From: Planotetraspora kaengkrachanensis
GTDB lineage: Bacteria > Actinomycetota > Actinomycetes > Streptosporangiales > Streptosporangiaceae
Direction: 5' to 3'
DNA length: 64,000 bases
Assembly: GCF_016862895.1 (NCBI RefSeq)
Contig: NZ_BONV01000040.1
Coordinates: 53,557-117,556 of the forward strand
Shown here: positions 1-8,693 of the stretch, in pieces
Layout: each line of letters opens with the position of its first letter
Position numbering within the stretch: the first letter of the stretch is position 1
Translations under genes and position numbers: made by a program
Notes under the pieces: model-generated
The model's input: the letters and a program-made list of their open reading frames with translations, nothing else
Databases searched by the model: none
What the model was told of the DNA's origin: nothing

Positions 1-294
1 CTCGTGACGTGTCTGACCAGCCCCGACAACTCTCTCACCACCACGACCACCCTCTCCTACATCGCGCCCACTGAGGCGGTGCAGGCCAAGCAGGTGGCGG
101 CCACTCCCGACCTGAAGGTGTGGGTGGACGCGGTGAAGGCGGCCAAGGGCCGCACCAGCGACGACCTCGGCACCAAGTACCCGAAGATCTCTGAACCGAT
201 GTGGGGTGGGGTGCAGGCGGCGCTGAGCGGATCGAAGTCGCCGCAGGAGGCGATGGCGGCCGCGCAGTCCGCGGCGGCGAGCGCCATCCAGTAG
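1..294 (+). CDS. Carbohydrate ABC transporter substrate-binding protein, C-terminal end (cut by window edge)
   Basis: Only the last 97 or so residues are in the window. They match, almost residue for residue, the C-terminus of the complete binding protein at 7420-8691: both have the KVWV(D/E)AVKAAKGRTSD stretch and KYPKISEPMW. It is therefore the extracellular lipoprotein that delivers a sugar to the two permeases that follow. The permease ATG starts 6 nt after this stop, so the genes form one operon. The real start, signal peptide and promoter lie left of the window. Confidence 0.9.
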   Translation, partial: LVTCLTSPDNSLTTTTTLSYIAPTEAVQAKQVAATPDLKVWVDAVKAAKGRTSDDLGTKYPKISEPMWGGVQAALSGSKSPQEAMAAAQSAAASAIQ

Positions 295-299
295 GAAGC

Positions 300-1265
300 A
301 TGAGCCGAGTCACACAGACGAAGGTCCGTGCCGCCGGTGGTCTCGCCCCCTTGGAGGGCCGAGGCCACCGAGCGGCGGCGCGAACCCGGTCCGGGCAGTG
401 GGCGGCGTGGGCGTTTCTGGCCCCGGTTGCCGTCTACTTGCTGGTGTTCTACGCCTATCCGCTGTATCGCAACGTCGAACTGAGCCTGCGCAACTACACG
501 GTGCGTTCGTTCGTGCAGGGCGATGCGCCGTTCACCGGGTTCGCCAACTACGTCAAGATCTTCGGCGATGCGACGTTCGGGCCCGCCCTGTGGCACACGG
601 TGGTGTTCACGGTGGTGTCACTGGCCTTCCAGTTCGGGATCGGGCTTGCTCTGGCGGTGTTCTTCAGCCGGAACTTCCGGCTGTCGGCCACGTTGCGGGC
701 GCTGTTCCTGGTGCCCTGGCTGCTGCCGTTGATCGTGTCGGCCTCGACCTGGTCGTGGATGCTCAACAGCGACTCCGGTGTGATCAACGTGGTGCTGGGC
801 GCGTTCGGGATCGACCCGGTGAACTGGCTGACCTCGCCGGACTGGTCGCTGTGGTCGGTGACCATCGCCAACATCTGGATCGGCATCCCGTTCAACCTGG
901 TGGTGCTGTACTCCGGCCTGCAGGGGATCTCGCCGGCCATCTACGAGGCCGCCGCGCTGGACGGGGCAGGTGGCTGGCAGCGGTTCTGGAAGGTGACCTT
1001 CCCGCTCCTGCGGCCGGTGTCGGCGATCACGCTGCTGCTCGGGCTGGTCTACACGCTGAAGGTCTTCGACCTCATCTGGATCATGACGAAGGGCGGCCCG
1101 AGCGGCTCCTCCACCACGTTCGCCACCTGGTCTTACCGATTGGGCTTCGGGAACCTGGTGCCCTCCTTCGGGCCCGGCGCGGCGGTGGGCAACCTGCTGA
1201 TCGTGATGGCCCTGATCTTCGGGCTGATCTACATCCGCGTGCAGCGAAGGCAGGCCCATACATGA
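300..1265 (+). CDS. Carbohydrate ABC transporter permease, MalF/UgpA-type
   Basis: This 321-residue integral membrane protein has about six hydrophobic segments. The first (AFLAPVAVYLLVFYAYPLY) follows a charged N-terminus. The binding-protein-dependent permease loop is present as EAAALDGAGGWQRFWKVTFP, the EAA motif that contacts the ATPase. The start at 300 is preceded by a weak GGAAG; the open frame runs further upstream but over the binding-protein gene. The stop overlaps the next ATG (ATGA). No ATPase gene is nearby, so a shared MsiK-like ATPase is inferred. It is a close paralogue of the permease at 8694-9653. Confidence 0.95.
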   Translation: MSRVTQTKVRAAGGLAPLEGRGHRAAARTRSGQWAAWAFLAPVAVYLLVFYAYPLYRNVELSLRNYTVRSFVQGDAPFTGFANYVKIFGDATFGPALWHTVVFTVVSLAFQFGIGLALAVFFSRNFRLSATLRALFLVPWLLPLIVSASTWSWMLNSDSGVINVVLGAFGIDPVNWLTSPDWSLWSVTIANIWIGIPFNLVVLYSGLQGISPAIYEAAALDGAGGWQRFWKVTFPLLRPVSAITLLLGLVYTLKVFDLIWIMTKGGPSGSSTTFATWSYRLGFGNLVPSFGPGAAVGNLLIVMALIFGLIYIRVQRRQAHT

Positions 1266-2068
1266 GGTACTGGAAGACCGCGATCGGGTTGGTGCTGACC
1301 GGCGTGATGCTGTTCCCGGTCTACTGGATGATCAACGTGTCGTTCACCCGGGAAACCGACATGCGCAAGAGCCCGCCGAGCTGGTTTCCTGTCAACGGCA
1401 CGCTGGAGGGATACCGGGCGGTCCTGGACCAGCAACTGCCCTACCTGGGCGCGAGTTTGGTCGTCGGGCTGGGCACGGTGGCGCTGACCCTGCTGGTATC
1501 GGCACCGGCCGCGTACTCCCTGGCCAAGCTGCGCCCGCGCGGCGGCGGGGTGCTGAGCTTCGTGCTGCTGATCGCACAGATGATTCCCGGGATCATCATG
1601 GCGATGGGGTTCTACGCCATCTTCCTCAGCACCGGGGTGCTCAACACGATCCCCGGGCTGATAGTGGCCGACTCCACGCTCGCCGTGCCGTTCGCGGTGC
1701 TGATCTTCACCGCGTTCATGTCCGGCATTCCCGAGGAGCTGCTCCAGGCCGCCCGCACCGACGGCGCCGGCACTTTCCGCACCTTCTGGTCCATCGTGGT
1801 GCCCGTCAGCCGCAACTCGATCATCACAGTTTCGCTGTTCGCGTTCCTGTGGGCCTGGTCGGACTTCGTCTTCGCCAGCACTCTCGACCAGGGCGGCGAC
1901 CACCAGCCGATCACCCTCGGCATCTACCACTACATCGGCAACAACAACCAGCAGTGGAACGCCATCATGGCCACCGCCGTGATCGCCTCCGTCCCGGCCA
2001 CCATTCTGCTCATCATCGCCCAGCGCTACGTGGCCGCCGGTGTCACCGCGGGCGCCGTCAAGGACTGA
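1262..2068 (+). CDS. Carbohydrate ABC transporter permease, MalG/UgpE-type
   Basis: This 268-residue inner-membrane permease is the partner of the preceding MalF-type subunit. It starts MRYWKTAIGL and has a first membrane segment around LTGVMLFPVYWMI. It carries the EAA-type loop (ELLQAARTDGAGTFRTFW) and the usual C-terminal end RYVAAGVTAGAVKD. ATG at 1262 overlaps the previous stop by ATGA, indicating translational coupling. Its paralogue is 9650-10459, with the same C-terminal sequence. The glycosidase gene follows after 26 nt. Confidence 0.95.
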   Translation: MRYWKTAIGLVLTGVMLFPVYWMINVSFTRETDMRKSPPSWFPVNGTLEGYRAVLDQQLPYLGASLVVGLGTVALTLLVSAPAAYSLAKLRPRGGGVLSFVLLIAQMIPGIIMAMGFYAIFLSTGVLNTIPGLIVADSTLAVPFAVLIFTAFMSGIPEELLQAARTDGAGTFRTFWSIVVPVSRNSIITVSLFAFLWAWSDFVFASTLDQGGDHQPITLGIYHYIGNNNQQWNAIMATAVIASVPATILLIIAQRYVAAGVTAGAVKD

Positions 2069-2094
2069 CCTTCCGAGAAGGGACCCTCACTTTC

Positions 2095-3786
2095 ATGACC
2101 GTCGCCGCGTCAGGCCCGGTGTTCTCTCTGCGGGAAATCCCGTTCAGCTTCCACGGATCCTGGTTCGACTTCTCACCCGTGGTGGCCGAGAAGACCTACG
2201 CCCAGGACGTGCACCTGGTCTCACACCAAACCGGCATGCACCCGATCCTGCGGCTGATCCCCACCGCGGAGACCGACATCACCGCCACACCGCACCAGCT
2301 CACCTGGAGCTGCGAGGGCGGCCGGATCGATCTGGCCTACGAAACCCCCGACACCGTACGGCTGCGCGGCCACCGCCTCGGCCTCCGCCTGCTGGCCGCT
2401 GATCCCATCCTGACCCCGTTCAGCGGCCCCTACTTTTACCAGGATCCCGCCGACGGATCATTCGTCTTCACCGTTTACCAGACCGGGCGCCGCTACCGCA
2501 TCACCCTGATCTACGGGCAGATCACCGAGCAGCTCAACGCGCAGACGCTTGGCGCCGCCGAGCGCGGCGTCGTCCTGAGCGGCGACTGGGAGATCGCCAT
2601 CGAGGAATACGAGGCCGCCCGCGACCCCTACACCAGTGCAGATACCTTCGAGCAGGTGGCCAAGGCGGCGCGGGCCGAATTCGACGCGTTCGCCGCGGCG
2701 GTGGCGCCCTGGCGCAGCGATCGTACGCCTGCTGCCGAGTTGGCCGCCTACGTGCTGTGGTCCGCCACGGTCCGCCCAGCCGGGTTCGTCACCCGACCCG
2801 CCGTGCTCATGTCCAAGCACTGGATGGACAAGGTCTGGAGCTGGGACCACTGCTTCAACGCCATCGCCCTGTCCGGCGGCCTGCCCGATCTGGCCTGGGA
2901 CCAATTTCGGCTGCCCTTCGACCATCAAGACGTCGCCGGGGCGCTGCCTGACTCCGTCACCCATTCCGAGATCCTCTACAACTTCGTCAAGCCACCGATC
3001 CATGGCTGGGCCCTGCGGCACATGCCCCCGGTGCCGAAAGGCGAGCTGGCCGAGACGTACCGGCTGCTGGAGCGCTGGACCATGTTCTGGCTGACCGCCC
3101 GGCGCGCTCCCGGCAGGGAACTGGCGCACTACCAGCACGGCAACGACAGTGGTTGGGACAACGCCACCACCTTCGACCCTGAGCGCGTCGTCGAGACCGC
3201 TGACCTGGCCGCCTTTCTCGTGCTCCAGATGCGAGCGCTCGCCCGTCTGGCCACCGAACTCTCCAATCCCGATGCGGCGGCCGGCTGGTCGGCCGCGGCC
3301 GACCGGATGCGAGACGCGCTGCTCGCCGAGCTGTGGGCGGGGGACCGATTCGTCGCCCGGGGCGCACGTTCGGGACGAACCTGGTCCAGTTCCAGCCTGC
3401 TCGACCTCATGCCGATCGTGCTGGGGGAGGAACTCCCCGAACCGATTCGTGCGACGTTGGCCGCAAAGATCGAGAAGCATCTGACCGCGTTCGGGCCCGC
3501 CACCGAGTTGCCTACCTCTGAGCATTACCAGGACGACGGCTACTGGCGCGGGCCGATCTGGGCACCCTCGACCGTTCTGATCGAGGACGGCCTTCGGCGT
3601 GCCGGGTACACCGACCTGGCCGACGAAATCAGCGTGCGCTTCCGCGCGTTGTGCGAGAGGTCGGGGTTCGCGGAGAACTTCGACGCCCGTACCGGAGCAG
3701 GATTACGCGACCGTGCCTACACCTGGACGGCCGGCGCCTATCTCATGCTCTCCGCCGCCCACGAGGGGCGACGACAGGGGCTTTGA
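2095..3786 (+). CDS. Glycoside hydrolase, GH63/MGH1-like (alpha,alpha)6-barrel
   Basis: The product is 563 residues with no signal peptide, so it probably acts in the cytoplasm on the imported oligosaccharide. Recognisable clan GH-G features are KHWMDKVWSWDHCFNA near residue 242, GNDSGWDNAT around residue 350 (the expected general-acid Asp region), YWRGPIWAPS near residue 483 and FAENFDARTG near residue 525 (the expected base Glu). A short N-terminal beta domain precedes the barrel. The ATG at 2095 is 26 nt after the permease stop. Substrate is not determined; an alpha-glucosidase or mannosylglycerate-hydrolase-like activity is possible. The family call is firm only at clan level. Confidence 0.8.
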   Translation: MTVAASGPVFSLREIPFSFHGSWFDFSPVVAEKTYAQDVHLVSHQTGMHPILRLIPTAETDITATPHQLTWSCEGGRIDLAYETPDTVRLRGHRLGLRLLAADPILTPFSGPYFYQDPADGSFVFTVYQTGRRYRITLIYGQITEQLNAQTLGAAERGVVLSGDWEIAIEEYEAARDPYTSADTFEQVAKAARAEFDAFAAAVAPWRSDRTPAAELAAYVLWSATVRPAGFVTRPAVLMSKHWMDKVWSWDHCFNAIALSGGLPDLAWDQFRLPFDHQDVAGALPDSVTHSEILYNFVKPPIHGWALRHMPPVPKGELAETYRLLERWTMFWLTARRAPGRELAHYQHGNDSGWDNATTFDPERVVETADLAAFLVLQMRALARLATELSNPDAAAGWSAAADRMRDALLAELWAGDRFVARGARSGRTWSSSSLLDLMPIVLGEELPEPIRATLAAKIEKHLTAFGPATELPTSEHYQDDGYWRGPIWAPSTVLIEDGLRRAGYTDLADEISVRFRALCERSGFAENFDARTGAGLRDRAYTWTAGAYLMLSAAHEGRRQGL

Positions 3787-3812
3787 CACGAGAGGTCAGG
3801 CCCGCCTAGCCT
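3783..3812 (+). promoter_or_regulatory. Sigma-70-like promoter for the LacI gene at 3870
   Basis: TTGACA at 3783-3788 and TAGCCT at 3807-3812 are 18 nt apart. The -35 box overlaps the stop codon of the glycosidase gene. This would give the regulator its own transcript separate from the transporter operon. Confidence 0.55.
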
Positions 3813-3816
3813 TGTG

Positions 3817-3830
3817 TCGAATCGGTTCGA
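3817..3830. promoter_or_regulatory. LacI-type operator (TCGAATCGGTTCGA)
   Basis: This 14-bp inverted repeat is centred on CpG, as LacI-family operators usually are. It lies just downstream of the -10 box at 3807-3812 and about 40 bp before the regulator start. Autorepression by the adjacent LacI protein is inferred. Confidence 0.5.
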
Positions 3831-3869
3831 GCGCGCCTGCGACGATGGGCCGGTTGCACGGGGGAATGA

Positions 3870-4940
3870 GTGAACATCGGGGAGATCGCCAAGCGGGCGG
3901 GTGTATCGCGCAGCACCGTGTCGTACGCCCTCAGTGGCAAGCGCAGGGTCTCCGAAGCAACGCGTCGGCGCATTCTGCGGGTCATCGACGAGGCCGGTTA
4001 TCGCCCCAACGCCAACGCACGAGCCCTGGCCGAGGGGCGTACCCGCACCATCGCCCTGGTGATCCCCCCTGCGGGACGTTCCCTCACCCCCATCCAGCTG
4101 GGATTCGTCGCCGGCGTCGTCGCGGCAGCCAGTCTTCACGAATTGGATGTGCTGCTGTCTCCCAGCGGCGGTGAGCACGACCGCTCGTTCGAGCGGATCA
4201 TCAGCGGCCGCCGGGTCGACGGAGTGATCCTCATGGAGGTCCGATTGCAAGACGCGCGGGCAGCCAGGCTGCGCGAGTCCGGCCTACCGTTCGTGGCGAT
4301 CGGCCACACCGCCGACGCCGGGACCGGCTGCTGGGTGGACCTGGACTATGAGGGGCTCATCGGGAACTGCGTGCACCACCTGGCAGACCTCGGGCACCGC
4401 GCAATCGCCCTCATCAACCGACCGCAGGAGTTCCTGGACTCCGGCTACGGCCCGGCCCGCCGCGCCCTGGACGGATTCACCGCCGCCGCAGCCGCGCGCT
4501 CCCTCACCGCGACCGCGATCTGCTGCCCCGATGACGCGATGGCCGGTGAAGCCTGCGTCGAGAATCTTCTCGCCGCCCACCCCGCGATCACAGGTATCGT
4601 CACCGCCAACGAGGCCGCATTGCCCGGCATGGAACGCGCGCTACGCCGCCTCGGCCGGGCGGTACCCGGCCAGATCTCCATCACCGGGGTGGTCGGACGG
4701 CACTGGGCCGAGGAGTTCCACCCACCCCTGACCGCGGCCGACGTCCCCATCTCCGACCTGGCCGACCGCGCTGTGGAACTTCTTGCCGAGCGAATCTCCT
4801 CGCCTGCCGGGCCGGAGCGTCACGTCCTCCTGGCGCCACCGATCTCCTTACGCTCCAGCACGGCTCCTCCGGTCCAACGAGCCGAGTGTGATCCGGCCTT
4901 GGCTTCCCAGGGCAGCCATGCTGAGTGCTTGACCAGCTGA
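3870..4940 (+). CDS. LacI-family transcriptional regulator
   Basis: The product is 356 residues. The N-terminal LacI helix-turn-helix is clear: IGEIAKRAGVSRSTVSYAL followed by the hinge region PNANARALAEGRT. A periplasmic-binding-protein-like effector domain fills the rest. The start is GTG at 3870; an ATG 4 nt upstream is in another frame. It follows the first transporter/glycosidase operon on the same strand and is its likely local repressor. A promoter and a CpG-centred palindrome just upstream suggest autoregulation. Confidence 0.92.
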   Translation: MNIGEIAKRAGVSRSTVSYALSGKRRVSEATRRRILRVIDEAGYRPNANARALAEGRTRTIALVIPPAGRSLTPIQLGFVAGVVAAASLHELDVLLSPSGGEHDRSFERIISGRRVDGVILMEVRLQDARAARLRESGLPFVAIGHTADAGTGCWVDLDYEGLIGNCVHHLADLGHRAIALINRPQEFLDSGYGPARRALDGFTAAAAARSLTATAICCPDDAMAGEACVENLLAAHPAITGIVTANEAALPGMERALRRLGRAVPGQISITGVVGRHWAEEFHPPLTAADVPISDLADRAVELLAERISSPAGPERHVLLAPPISLRSSTAPPVQRAECDPALASQGSHAECLTS

Positions 4941-5005
4941 AGCGCCGGGAGCTGCGGGCGCCACATCACGCCGCCGCCCTCTCGCGGACGTTTCGTCTCG
5001 TGGTC

Positions 5006-6040
5006 CTACCTGGGCGGCGTCGTGGAAGTGCGGCGCACGATGAGGGTGGGCTGAATGGTCGGTTCCTGTGCTGGGTGCGTTGTGCCTGCCGGAAGATCGG
5101 CCCGCATGCGTGGCAACAGGGCGGCCATGCAGCGGCGGCCGACCTCGCCGAAGTCCTGCCGGATGGTAGTCAGTGGAGGTACGAGGTATTCAGCCTCGGG
5201 GATGTCGTCGAAGCCGACGACGCTGACATCCTCGGGCACGCGAACTCCGCGCTCGGCGAAGGCGCGCAGCATGCCCAGCGCCAACTGGTCGTTGCCCGCG
5301 AAGACCGCTGTCACGTCCTTGCGTTCGGCAAGCTGCAGGCCGGCCCGATAACCGGAACGCGCGCTCCAGCCTCCGCGAATCAGAGGCGGTGAGGTGATGC
5401 CGGCCTGGTCGAGGGTGGCGCGCCAACCTTCGACTCGTCCTTGCGCGTCCAGCGAGTCGTCGGTTCCGGTGACGTGCCACACGGTGCGATGCCCCAGTTC
5501 CAGCAGGTGTGTGACCGCCAGCCTGGCGCCGGCGACCTGGTCCACCGAGATCGCCGGTATCGGTGTGCTGGGGTCTGGAGAGACTGCGACGGCGGCCATG
5601 CCGCGAGGTAATCGGTGCAGTGCTGCGGTGGCTGTCGTCTGTGGAGTGATGACGATCACCCCGTCGACTGACTGGTCGGCCAGCCTTCCGCATGCCGACA
5701 GTACGCCGTGGTGATCGACGCGTTCCACCGTGGCGACGCTCAACCCGTAGCCGGCGGCATGGGCAGCGCGCTCGATGCCCAGCAGGGTCGCGGCCGGGCC
5801 GTACAGGTCCGCGTTGAAGCTGATCACGCCGACGACCCGCGAGCGGCCCCCGGCCAGGCCCCGCGCCAGCGCGTTGGGGTGGTAGTTGAGCTGGCGAACC
5901 GCCGCCAACACACGGTCCCGGGTGACGGGGCTCACGCGAGGATGTTCGTTGAGCACCCGCGACACCGTCTGGGATGACACGCCGGCCAACCGGGCGACGT
6001 CGGTCATCACCGCCGCCCGGCCGTTTCCCGCAACTGCCAT
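5006..6040 (-). CDS. LacI-family transcriptional regulator
   Basis: This 344-residue regulator has the HTH near residues 12-32 (MTDVARLAGVSSQTVSRVL) and hinge HPNALARGLAGGRS. The effector domain ends in the typical PPLTTIRQDFGEVGRR region. ATG 6040 is chosen because GGAG lies 7 nt upstream; an internal ATG at 6007 right before the HTH is also possible. The gene converges on the previous LacI gene and sits 106 nt downstream of the next LacI gene on the same strand. Its target is not visible. Confidence 0.92.
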   Translation of the reverse strand: MAVAGNGRAAVMTDVARLAGVSSQTVSRVLNEHPRVSPVTRDRVLAAVRQLNYHPNALARGLAGGRSRVVGVISFNADLYGPAATLLGIERAAHAAGYGLSVATVERVDHHGVLSACGRLADQSVDGVIVITPQTTATAALHRLPRGMAAVAVSPDPSTPIPAISVDQVAGARLAVTHLLELGHRTVWHVTGTDDSLDAQGRVEGWRATLDQAGITSPPLIRGGWSARSGYRAGLQLAERKDVTAVFAGNDQLALGMLRAFAERGVRVPEDVSVVGFDDIPEAEYLVPPLTTIRQDFGEVGRRCMAALLPRMRADLPAGTTHPAQEPTIQPTLIVRRTSTTPPR

Positions 6041-6146
6041 GGCAGTTCTCCATTTCAACGGTCGGTGCCGCCCAGCGGGGCTTCGGCATGTCGGCGGTCG
6101 ACGGGCAGCCGGACGGCAGCGCCTGTACCAACAGCGTCGTGAAGGT

Positions 6147-7190
6147 TCACTTGCGGGGACCTGGATCGGCCGGCACGGCGGTGGAGGCGCGCGGGACGAG
6201 ACGGCAGGGAAGGGCCCGTTGGCCGTGCACCGGGTCACCGTTCACGGCCGCCAGGAGTAGCTCGGCGGCTGTACGGCCGATTCCTTCAAGGTCCATGTCG
6301 ATGCTGGTCAGCGCGGGCCTGCTGCCCTGAACCATGACGTCCCAGTTGTCGAAGCCGACCAGGGCGACGTCGCGGGGGATGTCCCGGCCGGCCTCGCGCA
6401 GGCCCTCTGCCACGCCGCGGGCGATCTGGTCACTACCGCAGAAAACGGCGTCGATGTCGGCTCCAGTGGAAAGCAGGATTCCTGCAGCCTGGCGACCCCA
6501 AGCCTCGCTCCACTCGCCGTACAGGGTCGTGGACGCAGGCTCGAGCCCCTCTGCGGCCAGAGTCTCCGCGGCCGCGGTGGCGCGGACCGTTACCGAATGG
6601 TGGTGTTCGGGGCCGGTGACGTGGACGATTCGGCGGCGACCGATTGCGAGGAGGTGCTGTATGGCGCGGCGTGCGCCATCGGCTTCGTCCGGGACGACCG
6701 AGCAGTCCTGCGGGTCCGAGGAACTGATGAATGCGTACACCACAGGTACCGGGAGGTCCGCGCTGATCGGCGTGCGGGCCTGGGTACGCCGGCCGGTCAC
6801 GATGATCCCGTCGACTTTCCGGCTGAGGAGGGTCCGGACGTAGTACTGCTCGCGGATCGGGTCATCTCTGGCGTCGCACAGAAAAACCGACATCTGTCCG
6901 GCGCCGAGTGCATCCTCGGCGCCGATCATCAGCGGGATGCTGAACCGCCCGATGCTGTCGGTCGTGATCATGCCCACCGTGTAGGTGCGCCCGCTGTGCA
7001 GGCTGCGCGCGGCCGCGTTGGCGACGAACCCGAGCTGCTCGGCGGCCTGCTGCACGCGCAGACGGGTCTCGGGCCGCAGGCTGCCGCGACCGTTGAGCGC
7101 CTTGGACGCGGTTCCTGTGGAGACCCCGGCCAGTGCGGCCACCTCGCTGATCGTGGAGGGGCGAACGATGTTGCCCAGTGTTTCCTCCAT
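6147..7190 (-). CDS. LacI-family transcriptional regulator, divergent from second transporter operon
   Basis: This 347-residue regulator has HTH STISEVAALAGVSTGTASKAL near residues 12-32 and hinge ANAAARSLHSGRT, then an effector domain with SRKVDGIIVTG. ATG 7190 has AGGA at a proper distance; the open frame extends further upstream without homology. It is transcribed away from the binding-protein gene at 7420. The intergenic region holds a good promoter and a CpG-centred half-symmetric operator, so it is the best candidate repressor of the second cassette. Confidence 0.93.
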   Translation of the reverse strand: MEETLGNIVRPSTISEVAALAGVSTGTASKALNGRGSLRPETRLRVQQAAEQLGFVANAAARSLHSGRTYTVGMITTDSIGRFSIPLMIGAEDALGAGQMSVFLCDARDDPIREQYYVRTLLSRKVDGIIVTGRRTQARTPISADLPVPVVYAFISSSDPQDCSVVPDEADGARRAIQHLLAIGRRRIVHVTGPEHHHSVTVRATAAAETLAAEGLEPASTTLYGEWSEAWGRQAAGILLSTGADIDAVFCGSDQIARGVAEGLREAGRDIPRDVALVGFDNWDVMVQGSRPALTSIDMDLEGIGRTAAELLLAAVNGDPVHGQRALPCRLVPRASTAVPADPGPRK

Positions 7191-7240
7191 AGTTTCCTGA
7201 TGGCACTCAAGCTTCCGGTTAATGGGACTGTAACTAGGTA

Positions 7241-7270
7241 TTGACATGCACGCAAGGTGCTGCCTAGCGT
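7241..7270 (+). promoter_or_regulatory. Sigma-70-like promoter of the second transporter operon
   Basis: TTGACA at 7241-7246 and TAGCGT at 7265-7270 are separated by 18 nt. Transcription would start near 7277, giving a leader of about 140 nt before the binding-protein ATG at 7420. Confidence 0.65.
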
Positions 7271-7274
7271 CAGG

Positions 7275-7286
7275 GCAACCGTTTTC
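7275..7286. promoter_or_regulatory. LacI-type operator at the start site (GCAACCGTTTTC)
   Basis: This 12-bp CpG-centred imperfect palindrome resembles the GMAAACGTTTKC class of LacI operators with one deviation. It begins 5 bp after the -10 box at 7265, at the predicted transcription start, where a bound repressor would block transcription. The divergent LacI gene at 6147-7190 is the likely binder. Confidence 0.5.
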
Positions 7287-7419
7287 CTGATTTTCCGATC
7301 TACGACCGATGGTTCCCCCAGACCTCCGTTCAGGCCGAAGTCGTCCGCCGCGAAGGGCCGGGCACCACGACCCTCGATCCGCAATCCCAATAGCTAACCC
7401 CCCGTTCAAAGGGATCGCC

Positions 7420-8691
7420 ATGACTTCCTGGAATGCCACGCGTCGCCGCACCCACACGGGTGCGGCCATCGCACTGTCGGCCTGCCTCGCCGCCGCGTGC
7501 TCTACGGGCACGGGGTCGCCCACAGGGTCGGGCTCCGGCTCCTCGGGTTCGAGCGGCACCTACGCGATCTGGGACCCGTACCCGCAGTTCGACGACAGCG
7601 CCGATTGGGTGAAGTTGCTGCAGAAGTGCGGCACCGACGTCGGCGTCACGATCAAGCGCACCGGCTACGACACCACGGATCTGACCAACAAGGCTCTCCT
7701 CGCCGCCCAGCAGGGCAACTCGCCGGACGTGCTCATCGTCGACAACCCCGTGGTGTCCACCCTCGCCGACGCGGGGGTGCTCACGACCACCGACGAGATG
7801 AAGATCGACACCTCTGCGGTGGAACCGAACCTGCTCGCCGCCGGCCAGCTCGACGGCAAGACGTACGGCATCCCGATCGGCGCGAACACCCTCGCCCTCT
7901 ATTACAACAAGGCTGTGCTGACCACGGCAGGGGTCGACCCGGCGGAAATCAAGGACTGGACGTCGCTCACCGCCGCGCTGGCGAAGGTCAAGGCCGCCGG
8001 CAAGAAGGGCATCACCTTCTCGGCGATCGGCACCGAGGAGGGGAGCTTCCAGTTCCTGCCCTGGTTCTGGGGCGCCGGCGCGAACCTGACCCAGCTCGAC
8101 TCGGCGCAGGGCGTCTCCGCGTTGCAGCTGTGGACGGACTGGCTCAAGAACGGCTACGCGCCGAACTCAGTCATCAACAACACCCAGACCACGAGCTGGC
8201 AGGAGTTCGCCACCGGGCAGTTCGCGTTCGCCGAGAACGGCACGTGGCAACTGGCGAACGCGAAGAAGACCGGCTTCGAGTACGGCATCATCCCGATTCC
8301 GTCCTCCTCCGGCGGCACCGCGCCGGCGCCCACGGGCGGTGAGTTCGTCACCGCGCCGGTGCAGACCGACACCGGCCGCTACGCCACCAGCCAAAAGCTG
8401 ATCGCCTGTCTGACCAACGCCGACAACGCCTACACCACGGACACGACCCTGTCCTACATCGCGGCGACCGACACCGTGCAGGCCAAGCAGGTGGCGGACA
8501 ACTCCGAACTGAAGGTCTGGGTCGAGGCGGTCAAGGCCGCGAAGGGCCGCACCAGCGACAACCTCGGCACCAAGTACCCGAAGATCTCCGAGCCGATGTG
8601 GACCGGTTTCCAGGCGGCATTGAGCGGAGCGAAGTCCCCGCAGGACGCGTTCGGCGCCGCCCAGGCCACGGCCGCCGCTGCGACCAAGTGA
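7420..8691 (+). CDS. Carbohydrate ABC transporter substrate-binding lipoprotein
   Basis: The product is 423 residues with an N-terminal signal sequence (AAIALSACLAAACSTG); Cys near residue 27 is the likely lipidation site, although the box is LAAAC rather than the strict LAxC. A Gly/Ser linker follows, then a family 1 extracellular solute-binding fold. ATG 7420 follows GGGA. It opens the second transporter operon, with permeases directly downstream. Its C-terminus is nearly identical to the truncated binding protein at the window start, showing a duplicated cassette. Confidence 0.95.
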   Translation: MTSWNATRRRTHTGAAIALSACLAAACSTGTGSPTGSGSGSSGSSGTYAIWDPYPQFDDSADWVKLLQKCGTDVGVTIKRTGYDTTDLTNKALLAAQQGNSPDVLIVDNPVVSTLADAGVLTTTDEMKIDTSAVEPNLLAAGQLDGKTYGIPIGANTLALYYNKAVLTTAGVDPAEIKDWTSLTAALAKVKAAGKKGITFSAIGTEEGSFQFLPWFWGAGANLTQLDSAQGVSALQLWTDWLKNGYAPNSVINNTQTTSWQEFATGQFAFAENGTWQLANAKKTGFEYGIIPIPSSSGGTAPAPTGGEFVTAPVQTDTGRYATSQKLIACLTNADNAYTTDTTLSYIAATDTVQAKQVADNSELKVWVEAVKAAKGRTSDNLGTKYPKISEPMWTGFQAALSGAKSPQDAFGAAQATAAAATK

Positions 8692-8693
8692 CC

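Noticed and set aside
201..299. Longer N-terminus of the first permease
   Set aside because: The extension overlaps the binding-protein gene in another frame and has no membrane-protein character; ATG 300 matches the start of the paralogue.
398..1261. Long frame running into the MalG-type permease from 398
   Set aside because: It is the Arg/Gly/Pro-rich out-of-frame shadow of the first permease; the real start is ATG 1262.
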